From positions 2,666,001 to 2,730,000 of the forward strand of contig JAKNDB010000103.1 in the NCBI GenBank assembly GCA_024305405.1: a DNA stretch of 64,000 bases, given 5' to 3'. Below, in pieces: positions 14,150 through 27,450 of this stretch; the stretch's first letter is position 1; every line of letters starts with the position of its first letter. A program made the position numbers and the translations under genes. The notes beneath the pieces are model-generated. The model ran no database searches. It was not told the origin of the DNA and saw only the letters and a list, made by a program, of their open reading frames with translations. Origin of the DNA: Dirofilaria immitis (lineage: Eukaryota > Nematoda > Chromadorea > Rhabditida > Onchocercidae).

Positions 14150-14345
14150 TATAGAAGCGTTACAGTAAATATAGGTAGCGATACAGTAACGTAATAATAG
14201 CTACGATAGCGTAAATAGCGGGTATAGTAGCGCTAATAATATATTTACGGTATTGCGGGTAATAGGTGTGGCAGAATGTGGATAATAAATACGGTAGAAT
14301 AAGCAATAATTACGATAGCATAGATAGTAAGCATGATAGTTTTTA
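14150..14345. repeat. Degenerate short-period repeat (GATAGCG/ACGGTA units)
   Basis: Short units such as GATAGCGTAA, CGATACAGTAA and ACGATAGC recur with irregular spacing of about 10-14 bp. The patch is more GC-rich than its surroundings and has no coding frame. Confidence 0.5.
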
Positions 14346-16044
14346 AATTGTTTTGTTCACATAAAATGAAAGAAATAATATTATGCAACAATAATAATAG
14401 TATTAGCATAAATTAAAGCTAATGATATCATCAGTGTAATAAACAATATCGTTGCTAGCTAAACAGTAATGATAATTTGTTAATAATACTAATCAATTCT
14501 ACTGTTTAGATTTAACAAGCGAAGCCCAGTTTACTTAGTAAGTTTATTGCTTAACTCTAAGTTGCCTGCAAGAAGGCTAAATATTGATTTATTTGTTGAT
14601 AGACTAAATATTTGTATATTATAGGTAGGTGTTTTTTTGAAAAGCCTGATTGTTGCTATCTTAATAATCTTCCAATTCTCAGTAAAAATAAGATTCTGAA
14701 GAATTCAATAAATTTTCAAAAGTTTGAAATTCTTATATGCAATTTTTAACAATGATAAGATTCACGAGAATTCAATAAATTTTGAAAGTCTTGAATTCTT
14801 ATGTGTATTTTTCTTTCCAACGCAAATAGAATTGAATAATAATTGCGACCATTTGTATTCATTTTTCCATTTCAATTCACCTATAATCCTTTTATGTCAT
14901 TCTCGACATCGTCTTTTCTCCCACTTTTCCTTTATATGTGTGTTTTTTTCTTCAAAAATTTGAAAAAATAGCCACAAAAAAGTAAAATAAATTTATTGCG
15001 CAATTTTTATCATATATCATTTTTTTTTTTGGAGAACTAAAATAAAATCAAATCAAGCGGAATTTTTTTCAATGAATTTATTTTCAACTTATCATTTAGG
15101 GTAGCAACATTTCATTTTATTTTATATCTGATCTTAGCTATAGTTAAAAATTTTATAACTCTAATTTTATCTTTCATTGTTAATTTAATTTTAAGTATCT
15201 TTCTTTCTTTTTACTTCATATTTGGAGAAAAAATATATTATTTAAATTTAAATATTCTAGAATATGAATCATGAAATAATTAAGATTTATTTTTTTGAAC
15301 TTAATTTAATTTCAGGATAGTTTTGAATTTAATCAAATTAAATTTAAATTTCAAAAATATTAAACTATGAAAATTTTTGAAATTTATCATTCATTTTTAA
15401 TATGTTATTTGACATAATTTCGTCATATTCTATTACATATTTAATTAATTATAAATATTGATTATTGATTATGCAACGAATTATCACTTACATGATATTA
15501 TCATTATTTAAATAAGCAGTTCGGATTGCATATGAGCTATAATTAATTGTACATTTTTAATTGCTTCATGCAAACTTTAAACGATAAATTTTTTTCTCAA
15601 AATTTCAAATGAATGTCGTAAATGATTAATTTCGCTATATCTTTTTTTTTCTTTGTCTTTCATTTTCGCAACGATTTTTTTATGCGAAAAGAATTGAAAA
15701 AGAAATTTAACAATTTTATAAATCGTCGAATTTTTTCTATTTCCATCCATTCTTTCTGTTAATAATTAATTTGAAATGCATAATTATAATATAATCGAAA
15801 TACTTTAAATGAATAGATTGAATGTTATTTTAGATTAAATGAGAATTTTAAATTATTTAAATAATTATTTTTTTATTTCATCATCTTATTCATTATAATA
15901 TCATTAAAATGATATTATATCAATACAATTCTTTTTGTAATTAATTATCCAAATATAAGTAAGCATTTTTTAAATTCATATCTTATTCATATGATTAATT
16001 ATTTGATTAATTTTTCATCATTTAATTAGTTTTTTACTTTCCTT

Positions 16045-16305
16045 ATTACACTGATAAAATTGCTGATAAGATCACATGATTAGATAAATGTATCGCACTG
16101 GAAGGATAATATTATCTGTACAGAATCAATCGGTATTTTTTCTAAACTTATCTAAATATAGGTGAATATTTTTTGCCGCAAATCACCTAGATACTTTCTT
16201 CAGTAATTTCTATATCATGCTGATAATACCGTTGATAAGATCATGAGATAAATGCATTGCAACGGAAAGATAATATTACCTGTACAAAATCAATCACTAT
16301 TTAAA
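16045..16305. repeat. Two-copy duplication of about 90 bp
   Basis: The series TGATAA, TGCTGATAAGATCA, GATAAATG and GATAATATTA(T/C)CTGTACA, then AATCAATC, occurs at about 16049-16135 and again at about 16218-16300. The copies differ by scattered substitutions. Confidence 0.65.
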
Positions 16306-16752
16306 AATTAATTATTCAAATATAAATGTGCATTAAGTTGGTGATCAAATTTAATCATTCAAATATAAGTGTACTTTTTGATTATCAAATAAAACTGGTC
16401 AGTGATATAAAATTTAGATTTATCATAAATGAATGACCTTTTGAAATGCAATTCTCAAAAATTTCTCGATTTCGTAAACAAGAGTTTCTGGATTATTTTC
16501 TCTTAATTACGACACAAAGTTTGGTTCGTATTAATCAATGTCATATATTATTATTCGATGCTTACTTTTAACTTAGTTTTATTTTAATTTAATTAAGAAT
16601 ATCTATATCATTTTGTTTATCATGATTCGAGAGTAAAATTATCATTTAATTTTTATTGATATTATCGTTAAAGAAAGAATAGAATTGAATTTTGATGCAA
16701 AATTATATTTGCTGGATATATTTCATTCTTCTAATCGATATTATCAAACCAG

Positions 16753-19700
16753 TTTTTCGGGAACGATTACATGTCCATTTGATGGATATCCAAATAATCT
16801 TAGTAAGTTTTGCCAAAAACTTTTATTATGATTTTAAAATAATCAAAAAATATTATTATCGATAATTTATTGCTATCTTTTACTTTCTTTCTTATTTATG
16901 ATAAAATCATAAATAGATATGAAAGTTTTAAGCTATAAAAGTATTAATCTCTTATTGAGCTTTCATTTTTTTTCCAAAAATGATTAAAATTTTACACTAT
17001 CAAATCTTCCTTCTTTTGCATTTTAAAAATAATTGGAATTTTAAATTATGTCAAATTTTATCAGAAATATGATATGATCATATCAAAGCATAAAAATGAC
17101 GATAAATGTATTATCTTATATAATTCGCTTCTGCGCGTTTGTTTTTCGATAAATTAAACTTTCCCATAATTCGGCCTGCTTAAATTTTACTAGAACTAAT
17201 TAGGTTCATAATTTCAAATTGCTAATAGATAATATTTAAGTGATAAATGGAAATTTAACAGTTGAAGGATAATATTTCATAATTTTTAAATGATAAATTG
17301 AAATGATAATATTTCAGTACCAGTACTAATATGGACAAAAATACCGATCAAACAACAAAAATTTATCGTATTGGTAGTAGTGAATTAAAACAGGATTATT
17401 CATTAAATTCTATATCCGATGAAATATTTTTAAATAGCGGAATTCCAACAACTTGTCCAAAATTTTGTACCATCAAACTATCTACAAATATACGCTCTAT
17501 TGATGGTTGATATTTTACAAATAAGCCTTTTTTTTTGCACTTTAGAAAAATTAAGCGGAACATTTGATTAAAATATATGAAATCAAGAATTAAATCAGCT
17601 TATCAATGAAACTTTATAAAACTTTAAGTAAAATGTAAAAAATTTAACTTTTTCAATTATAAAAGAATTATAGTTTTTATTCGTAGATCAAAAGACCGAA
17701 ATTGTCTAGATCATTAAAAATAAACAATAATTTACGTAACGTTTAATTTACGTAACATTTAATCTAAAATATCCAGGTGACGTACTTCATCAAAATAATA
17801 TCGGTGAAATACCACCTGGTTATATTGATATCAGCGGACCTAATGAACTCTTTTGCGCTCGATCATTTGGAGATTGTGGAGCAAAGCGCCAATTTATCGA
17901 TATAGAAGTGAAAATCGATTAACTAATAGTAATAATTTAAAATTTATAATTTAAATTTTATACTTAAATTTAAATTTATTTATTTATTTTTTATTCCGTT
18001 AACATTCATTTTTATTCCTATAAATTATAGGATATGCATATTCATTTCATCCAAATCAATTAATCAGTGGTTATATTCGAGAATTTAATCCGATCTGTTA
18101 TGGATGGAAAGATAGTAGCAGTAGTAGTAGTATTAGTATTAGTAATGGTAGTAGTAATAATAATAATAATAATATCAAGGAAATCGCAGGAAATAAAGAT
18201 CCAACAGATTGCGAACCAATTCCAGATATACCAAATGGAAAAGTAACTATTAAAAATTATTTATTAATTAAAAAAATTTTTATTTTATTAATTTTAAAAA
18301 TCAAAATTAATTTATGATATGATTAATTTCAAAAATTTTCTGATAAGAAAACATTCCTTTACATAATTAAATGATAATTTATTAGCTTATATATAATTAA
18401 TATTTTTAAAGGTAATTTATAAATCATCCAAAGGATTGGAAACATCGAAAACATTAATGATGGGAAGTATTGCGACATTACGTTGTGATAAAGGTTATAA
18501 ATTATCAGCACAAAATCAAATAGCATGTATTACTGGTACATGGTATCCAATGGATGATCTTGGTGAATGTATACCAATTTCAACCGGTAAATTAAATAAA
18601 TATTCCTTATATTGAATTAAAAAGTTTTTAACAAATTAAATTTTATTTTTATTTTTAACAAAAATTTCAAAAAGAAAGTTTTTTTATTTTCAAATCGATG
18701 TTATATTTTAATTATATTTTAAGCATAAAATGTTTGAAATGTGAAAAAATTTTTAGAAAATTAAAAAATTTAAAATTTATTTTTATTTTTATTTGTCAAA
18801 AATTTAAAAAAAATTTTTCATTGAAAAATACTTTTAATTAATAAATAAATATTTTCATATATTAAAATATAATTTTTTTTTAAAAATTGAAATTTATATC
18901 TTTTTGATAAAAATTGAATTTTTTTTTATATCATTCATACGCAATGCTTTGTTAGAAATAAAATATAAAATTTATAGGAAGAAGAAATATGAAATAATAA
19001 ATTTAATTAAAATAAAATTTAATTAAAATGTAAAATAAATACAACGATAGCGTGGCAGTAATAGAAAATATAAATTAAATTTGTCTATTAATATTTGATT
19101 TATTAATTTAATCATTTGTTGATTTAATCATTTATTGATTTTTAATTTTGAAATAAAAATTTTATAGAAATACCAAAAGATGTGCTCCATTACCACCACA
19201 TGAAAATGGTTATATTTTATATAGTCAATATGGTACCGATGGTTTCTCAACTGGTACCTTAGCTTATCTAATATGTAATGGTCATTATCGATCAACGCTT
19301 ACCAGACAAGCTCATTGTTATGATGGCCAATGGTCAACTTTAGAACTTGGAACTTGTCAACAATATACTAATGATACTTGTGCATCATTACCATCAGTAC
19401 AGCATGGCAAGGTTAATAATTTTTTTATTTAAAAAAAATTCAGAATCTTAAATTTTATAAATTGTTCAAAAAGTTTAAATTAAAAATGCAACTTTATTAT
19501 TCTAATAAATATTTTATCATTTAATTTTCTTATCAACATTTAATTTTCTTATCAATTTTTAATTGAAATATTCATAGCTGATAATAAATTTTGATTTTTC
19601 GTTTTTTAGATTTAAATTATTTCTATATTATAATAAATATTACAAATTTATATTTGAATTTAATTCAAAAGATTACCATTGGATAGTGTTATTATATAAT

Positions 19701-22700
19701 TTCAATATCATATCAAATTTCTTCTTCTTATATGATAATTTAAAAAAGATGAATATTCTTTTGTTTATATTTGTAGATGATTATGAAGAATATTGAAAAT
19801 ATCAGATAGTATTTAATTAATACTTAAATTTAATTCATAATTATTTAATAATTACAATTTCATAAAAATTTTTTCATTTCGTAGAAAAAAATTTCAAAAT
19901 TTCTTAACGACTATTATTGAGTAATTAATAAAAAAGGATCAAAGTGAGTAAAATAAAATTAAATTTTGAAATGAAAAAAAGTTAATCATATTGAAATAGC
20001 AAATAGAGGTCAAATGTGCTTAAAGGTCAAATACATGATGGGTGATAAAAGTAATATAACAGTTGGGACAGTTGCTGAATTGGAATGTTTGAATGGATAT
20101 GTTGTTGATGGTATTGATGCATTGATATGTGAATCAGATGGTTGGTCACCTGCGCCAATTCTTGGAACTTGCCAAAAGGTATGCATTATATCTTTTTCTG
20201 CAAGTGCAGGATAAACTCCTTAATTACAACTTGATAAATTGAAAGTTTGAAATCACCAGAAATTTTTAATAAATTGAAAATTTATAATTTTCAGTGGTCT
20301 CTGATAAGTTGAAATTTTCTTGAATCCTCAAATGATTTCGATAAGTTGAAATTTATCAAAGATTTTTATAAAGAATTTTTGATAAGTCGAAAACTTTAAA
20401 TTACTGAAAATTTTTGGTAAGTTAAAAAATATGTAATAATAAGTAAATCTTTGATAAGTTGAAAATTTTGAATTAAAAGTAAAAATGCTTTTGATAGATT
20501 GACATTTTTAATTCACAATAGTCTCTGATAAATTCAAAAATTTTTAATTGTTATAAATCTCTGATCAATTGGAAGAATTAAATCATTGGAAATCTTTGAT
20601 AAATTGGAAATATGAAGTTGTCAGATAAATTTTGTTATGAAATGAAATGATTTTAGGATATTAAACGGCGAGATCAAAGAGAAAAGCGACAGGTTAATTT
20701 TTCTTCATATTCTTATCAGTGCAGCAAATAGCTTGTGATACATGCTGTAATTCATTTTCAATCATGAAATGATTATCTGATTAGATTTCATTTTTTTCTT
20801 TTCAGGAGATGAGATCATGCCCAAGTGGTCATCCAATTATTTCAAATGGCCAATTATCTTATTCCAATGAGCCAAGTTTGCTTGGAGCGTATCCATCGGA
20901 AACTATTGCAATCATACGTTGCAATGATGGCTACACTATTTATGGTATATTCGTAGTCGTCGAATTTATTCCCAAATTAATTTATAAATTTTACGAAGTT
21001 TTAAATTTCATAAGCCCTCTCTTAGCCTAATAGTTTATTCCATAAAATTTAAACAATAATTAGAACGAAAATCACAAGTTTATCATTTAAAAGATTATTG
21101 CTTGGCTAAGTTCGAAATGTTTGAATGATATATTTAATATTATGTTAAACTTCAGTTTGAAAAGTATGTATCGCTTTGAAAAATTATATTTAAAAGAAAA
21201 AGCAAAATTCTTCGTTTTGAAATTGATAAATTTAAATTTAGGTGCACATTTATCGATATGTGAAGATTCGCTTTGGAAGCCACCAAATTTAGGAATCTGT
21301 ATTCTTCCATCAGAAGCTGCATTAGCGCCAGTTCGAAATCCATGTTTGTTTGGCCTATTAATTCCAATTGGTGGTACTATTACTTATAGTAGAGGTATTG
21401 ATATTGATATTGATTTTTTTCGCTTCTTTTTTCATTCCTAAATTTTTTTGCGATTTAATCAAGGATATTTTGAATTCATCAAAAATTTACTCTTTGAATC
21501 ATACAGGTGGTTCATTTGGTCCATTCCCGTCTGGTACTATAGCTGTATTGGAGTGCATAGACGGTATTTCACGTGGACCATTACTGACAGCTTGTGATAA
21601 TGGTTCATGGATTCCACGTGAAATAGGCGTATGTTTATTGCCAGATAACAAAAATTCCACAAGTATTCGTTAATTTCATTCATAAATGTTTTAAATTTAA
21701 ATCAACTTCTTCTCATTCAATTTAAGTTCGAATAATCAATAATTCTAAATTTATAAGACTTTTTCAATTTTTATAATATAATCCTTCTGAAGCAGAAAAA
21801 AATCGGATATTAATGATAATATTGATATAAAATTTTCAGATTCCATTGCTAAATTAAATGATTGTTTGAAGAATTATCCGATACCAGATAATGGTATTGT
21901 TGTATATTCAAATGATGCTACTCATCCGCCTTATCCAGCATTAACCAGAGCTAATATCCGATGTAAACCGGGCTATACACCGGCAGGTTCCGTGATAGCT
22001 ACATGTCAAAACGGTGAATGGTATCCGTCAATACCAACACAATGTTTACAGTTCAAAGATAGCGGAAGTTTGTGCTAATTTTTTCAAATTTTAGGCTACT
22101 ATTTATTATAAATTTAACCTGAAGATTATATGGTGCAATACCAATTTATTCAATAACATGTCTTTTAGGCATATATATCAATTTCAATCAAAATTTGATT
22201 AATTTTGATTTCAATTGAATAATTTGAAATAATTTAGTTTTTGTTTGCTAAGTTAAATTAAATTAATATATATATGTAAGCATAATTATTTATATTTACA
22301 CGAGAAATTTATATTTAACGAAAAGAAAATATTTAAGAAAAATTTTAAGCAAAAGAATAATTTTATATTTAAGGAAAAGTAAAATTTTTATCTATCACAT
22401 GGCAATTTTGCAATAATTTTATAAAATTTCGAAATATTTTAAATGTGATCAAAATAAATTTTTTTTTTTGAATGTTCAATAATTTCATATAGATGGACTA
22501 TTCGCCTTGGTAAAATTTAGAGAATTTTTTTCAACTATCATTAATAGCTTGCATACTATAGTATTGAGTGCATACGGTAAGCGTATACTGTATTAAGCGA
22601 TTGTACTGTAATATTGAGCAACAAAGTTTGTTTTTAGCATCAACGATTGATACCTTGGTAGGTAGTTGTGCTACCAGTATAACACCTCCTGCAAATGGAT

Positions 22701-25700
22701 ATATCAACTATAGCATTGATTCAATTAATGGACCATTTCCAGCAGGAACTGTAGCTACCATAAGTTGTTATCTTGGTTTTAGACCAGTTGGTGCTACATC
22801 ATCAACATGCTTAAATGGAATTTGGTCACCAATAATATTGGGACAATGTATTGATACAGGATCAAGAATTTTTAATTCCGGTTTGTTTTTTTTTGTTATT
22901 CAAATATTATTATTAATTTATTTTTCTGAAAAAGAATTTTAAAATATTTTTAGTATAAGTTAATAAAACACATTTGTAAATAGTGAAATGATTATTCAAA
23001 TTTTACAAGTAGCTTCTTGATGATCGTTTAGTATGGTTTAATGATTAAATTTTGTAATTGTTATCTTCTGATAATTTAATAAGTGATTAATTTAGTTATG
23101 TAAAAAAAAATTCCAGAAAATTTTGGATAAATCAATAAAACATATTTGTTATTAAATGAAGTAATTGCTTGAGTTTCATCCAATTTTCAGGTGTACCTAT
23201 CGATAGCTCATTTAATATGAATGGAGCACAATGTTCTGCTCTTCCACCTCCTATCAATAGTCGAATATCGTATTCGTATGGTTCAGAAATTGGACCATTT
23301 CCAACCGGTACGATAGCTACCGTAATCTGTAATATAAATTATATGCTTGTTGGTTTATCAACTACCATATGCACCAATGGTGTTTTTCGCCTCCACTTTT
23401 GGCACATTGTGTACCAGGACCGGGAAATGTTGAAAGTAATAATATTTTGAAATAATCATTTTCTTTCTAATTTAAAAATATATTTAATTTAATTTTTCTA
23501 AATCAAAATTCTTTAATTTCCAATTATTGGATTAAATTTTTAAGATATTTATTTTAACTACAGCTTAAATACTTTTAATCAAATACGTTTCTAAAATTTC
23601 AGGTTTATTAAAATTCAATGAATTACCATGCATACCAATATCGATACCAGCTAATGGAGATGTGACATATTCAGATACTACTTCAAATGCATATGCATCA
23701 AAAACAGCAGCTAATCTAATTTGTAATCTTGGCTTTGTCCCAATTGGCCCAATAGAATCAACTTGTAAGAATGGTAAGAAATTTTTGAATTTACAGTATT
23801 ATTGAATAATATTTTATACAGAAAGCGAGCAGCAATTTAATTAAGAAATTTAAAAAAACTTCCCATAATTTAAATGAGAATTTTAAGAAACTTTGTTCAA
23901 TCTTTTTAATCTAAATAAAAATTTTAGCAAATTACAATCTAAAAAGTTTCCTTAATTTCAATTAGAATCAGTAATGTTAGCTATAGTTGAATTAAGTTTT
24001 AGTTCATAATAGTTCAATTTTTGCAGAATGATAAATTTGAAAATTTTATGATTGTCAAAAAGCCATTTTAAGTTTAGTTTAAATTTTTAGAAAGTAAGTA
24101 TTCTAGTATGAAACAATCTATAAAATTGTTCTATCTTTGCAGGGCGATGGGAACCATCTTTAGGATTTTGTCAGCAAAGCATAATCGGTTCAGGACTAAG
24201 CCAATCTTCCATTTCTAGCCAATGTCTATTTGAATTGCCTACTGTAGAAAACGGAAAAGTACGATATTCTACCGTAAGTTAAGCTAATTTATGATTTAAA
24301 AGAATTGCAGTGTATGTTTTGACCAATTACTCAGATTCTTTAAACTGAAATGTCTTTCAAAATGTTGGCCAAGAAGAATAGTGCAAGAAAATTACGATTA
24401 TAGTTGCCTTCGGGCAATTTTTGGGTAACTTTTGTTTCTACTTTTGTAATAATTGTTGAATGATATTATACCTTTGCAAAACTGAATACTTCTTTCAAAT
24501 GTTGGAAAAAATAAAACCGGTTAAGAGCTATTATAGTTGTTGTTGTTCGTCGGGCAATTTTTGGATAAGTTTTGCGCAAAGTTTTGAAATGACTATTTAG
24601 GAAAGTATACTACCACCATATGATAGTGGAACAATAGCAACATTAACCTGTAATACTGGTAGTATCCCGTTGGGAATAGCATTATCAACTTGCATCAATG
24701 GTTCATGGAATCCTCCGATGCTTGGCCAATGTCCAATAAGTAATGGTATGTAAATGATATATTGCACACCTGGACGAATCTAATCGATTTATTTATTTTA
24801 TCAATTGGTGAAATTTTTTCAAAATAAATCTGCAGTAAATTGCTTTTCTTTTCATGTTGTATCAAAGAGAAATAATTCAAAAATTATTTGATTACCTGTA
24901 AATGTAAGTATAACAATGACATTTAGAAAATATAAAGTGATAATTAAATCATATCACTGTTATATCATTTAAAATGTTACGCATTAAATGATTTTAATTT
25001 TACTGTTAATAATTTTTGATGATAACAAAAATTTATAAACTAAATATAAAAATTGCAAGGAAAATGCGCTTCTCCTTTGGCATAATGATCGAATGATCTC
25101 AAATATCATCAAGATTGATAAGCTTCAGTTATATCATTTAAAATGTTACGCATTAAATGATCTCAATTTTTTTAAAAAATTTATATCTAAATTTTATGCT
25201 TCTAACATTTTGAGTGATTTAAGAAGATGCAAGATAATTTCATGCATGTTTTCCTAAATCCACCTCTTATCACTTCTTTGCTTATCTAAAATTATCATTT
25301 TTAAATTTGTACAATATATATATTTTTAAATTTTATCAATTTGCCAAAAAAATTTAAAAACGCTTCATGTGCTAGCTATTTTCACGTTACGCTTAAATTA
25401 TAATTGAAGTTTTTTCACGTAATTTTTCCTTCACATAAGCCTTCTGATGTTTATTTTACTATTACAGGTGCTAATAAGGGACAGGTAAGAAGTGATATAA
25501 GACAGGCGGATTTTTCATCGATTAATTGTCCAGCTTCTCCACCAGTTTCTAATGGAAAAGTATAAATTTAAACTATTTTTTCTTTTTTGATTTGAAATTC
25601 TCAAACTACAATTTGCAGCAGTTTATAAGCAAGCAATTATGGATTAGAAGTGATAACGTTTAAATTGATATAAGAATTTTAATCAGAATGTAATAGAGAT

Positions 25701-27450
25701 ATAATTATAATATATAATTGATATTTATTGATTTTAAACATATCTTTCTAATATAAATAATTAATTAATCAATCGTTTCATTAATCAGTGATTGTTATTT
25801 TAAGGATATCTTTTAATGTAATTAATTAATCATTGTGTTAATAATTAATATTTATTCATTATTTTATAATTTATTATTAGTATTTATTTTTAAATTTTAT
25901 ACTCTTGCAACTTATTTTTATGATATTTATCTTATCGTATAATATAAAATGATATGATAAATATCTATGCATGATTAATTTATTTTAACATTTATCATTT
26001 TTATTTATGCAAATTTCATAGAAATTTAATTTATGATAATTTCAGATATACTATGATAATATAAGTAGAAATAATGTGTATGAACTTGGAACAATGGCAA
26101 GTTTGCTTTGTGATGATGGATATGTATTATTGGGACGATCAATATCCTATTGTCAAAATGGTATTTGGTCACCTTGGCCTGGTGTTGGTAGTTGTCAACC
26201 TGATACACGAAAAGAACAACAACAGCAACAGCAACAACAACAACAACAACAAACAACAACAATATGTTAAAACTATAATCAAACCAAATGGTGTATGTTC
26301 TGAGATAACCAGTATATCAACAAATGGAATGGTTAATTTTATTTAATTTAAAAAAAAATTTTATTACAAAAATTCAAAAAAATTCATTAAAACATTTCAT
26401 CTAATCCTAACATATAAAATTTTAGTATTTCGAATACTTTTTAATTAGGCTAATTTTTAAGCCAAAAAAAAAAAACCTAGCCAAACTTTTTGCTTTCTTA
26501 ATTTTAGTCTTATAATCATAAGTAAGATATTAGTTTTATAGATCATATATGAAGGTAATAATAGTACTATCTGGTATAACAATGGTACTATTGCAAAATT
26601 GCAATGTAATACTGGTTATGTAATTCATGGTAAACAATTATCATATTGTCAAAATGGTTATTGGATACCAAGAGTTGGAATTTGTCAACCTATAAATGAT
26701 ACCAAAATAATTATTGATTCTTGTATACCACTTAATTCACCATTAAATGGAAAGGTAAAGATAGTAATATTTCTTTTTAGGAATTTTCATGTTTATTATT
26801 ATTATTATTATTATTATTTTTATTTTTTTTTCATTTTCATTATAATTTCGTAATTTTAAATATTTCCAAATTTCTAATTTTCAATTAATTTTTCAAGTCA
26901 TTCCAATTCATAAAAGTTAATTAATTCTATTTTCTTTTAATTAGCATCGATTAAAAAATAAGGCTAATGTTTTTTTTTTTTTTTGGAAATGGACTGATAA
27001 TATTTCAAGCTTATCATATTTAATCATAATTTGATTTTGTGATTTTTCAATCCTTTAAATTCATAATTTCTTGATCATTTTAATATTATATAGCTGATTA
27101 ATGAAATTAATCATTCTCTTATAATTAATATCGATAATTCAAAAATATATGTATATTTTGGAAAGATTCAAAATGAGAAATGATAATTTCATAGGATTGA
27201 TTTCTTATTGTGATAAATGTTTGAAATAATTCGTATTATAAAATGATAACATTTCAGGTCTACTACATTTACAACAATTATACAAAAGATTATCAGGTGG
27301 ATACTACAGCTGTATTAAATTGTAATAAAGGATACAGATTGAAAGGTGAAGGAACATTGATATGCGACGAGTGGTTGGAAACCGAGTGGTGGTTTTGGAA
27401 TTTGCATTCCTACAGATGATAATTTCCATAATTTTCACAAGCATTCATAA
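16753..27450 (+). CDS. Large secreted-type protein with about 13 CCP/sushi modules
   Basis: Exons read by eye: 16753-16802 (weak), 17318-17505, 17777-17907, 18031-18242, 18412-18586, 19168-19411, 20026-20178, 20657-20692, 20806-20944, 21242-21394, 21507-21662, 21840-22067, 22638-22880, 23191-23435, 23603-23773, 24143-24273, 24601-24745, 25468-25559, 26046-26331, 26542-26754, 27258-27450; about 1,180 residues. After an N-terminal Cys-containing region (FCARSFGDCGAK; FNPICYGW) come 13 modules of CCP type: C..LP...NG.V.Y, then T/A-x-L-x-C, then C.NG.W.P..G.C. Many modules carry a phase-0 intron just after the NGK turn. CCP modules are protein-binding folds of complement regulators and of cell-surface or matrix proteins; nematode LEV-9 is one such protein but has a WAP domain and eight CCPs. 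No signal peptide exon or C-terminal anchor was identified. Frame breaks occur near 17900, 19175, 23385, 26252 and 27368. The molecular partner is unknown. Confidence 0.85.
18118..18172 (+). repeat. AGT/AAT codon run encoding a Ser/Asn linker
   Basis: An in-frame run of AGT, ATT and AAT triplets encodes a Ser-rich then Asn-rich linker between the N-terminal Cys region (FNPICYGW) and the first CCP module. It is a likely site of length variation between individuals and is probably a flexible spacer. Confidence 0.8.
20225..20630. repeat. Degenerate minisatellite in a CCP-gene intron
   Basis: Units built on (T/C)TCTGATAAGTTGAAA followed by an AT-rich spacer recur about nine times with irregular spacing of 40-60 bp. 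The array fills most of the intron just before the 36-bp micro-exon at 20657. Confidence 0.65.
20657..20692 (+). other. 36-bp micro-exon encoding a basic cleavage-like motif
   Basis: This exon has phase 0 at both ends, with a TTTTAG acceptor and a GTTAAT donor, and encodes DIKRRDQREKRQ between the third and fourth CCP modules. REKR fits the furin-type consensus R-x-K/R-R. Because its length is a multiple of three, skipping it would keep frame. It could supply a regulated proprotein cleavage site that splits the CCP chain. Function is inferred from the motif only. Confidence 0.7.
23383..23387 (+). other. Frame break in the eighth CCP module (T run)
   Basis: Up to CTNGV the module is in one frame; the expected ending (SPPLLAHC) is in the next. 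The break sits at a run of five T. One missing T would restore the module and also give the exon the phase-1 end that its neighbour needs. Confidence 0.8.
24957..25175. repeat. Direct repeat in a CCP-gene intron
   Basis: TTATATCATTTAAAATGTTA followed by CGCATTAAATGAT occurs at about 24959-24992 and again at about 25130-25163, without differences in the core. Confidence 0.7.
26214..26262 (+). repeat. CAA/CAG run encoding polyglutamine, with frame switch
   Basis: After the eleventh CCP module (GVGSCQPDTRKE) about 12 consecutive Gln codons follow. At 26251-26253 an extra A relative to the CAA period (or two missing A) shifts the frame. Upstream Gln codons read CAA in one frame, while the twelfth CCP start (PNGVCSEI) is in another. 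Slippage in the repeat or an assembly error explains this more simply than programmed frameshifting. Confidence 0.7.
27366..27371 (+). other. Frame break in the last CCP module
   Basis: The last module reads TLICDE in frame, then the expected WKPSGGFGICIP ending is two bases out. Loss of an AG from a GAGAG sequence would account for it. The restored frame ends at TAA 27448-27450 after a short His/Asn-rich tail with no membrane anchor. Confidence 0.7.

Larger units (their letters stand above)
9403..16740. other. Intergenic, gene-poor AT-rich DNA
   Basis: No exon with conserved protein similarity could be recognised on either strand. The longest open frame (12605-12937, minus) is a by-product of a CT/GA tract and T-rich DNA. 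The stretch contains the CT tract near 12890-12932, a degenerate GATAGCG-type repeat (14150-14345) and a two-copy roughly 90-bp duplication (16045-16305). Confidence 0.5.

Noticed and set aside
16753..27450. Assignment of the CCP gene to LEV-9
   Set aside because: LEV-9 has a WAP domain and eight CCP modules; here about 13 modules are seen and no WAP Cys pattern.
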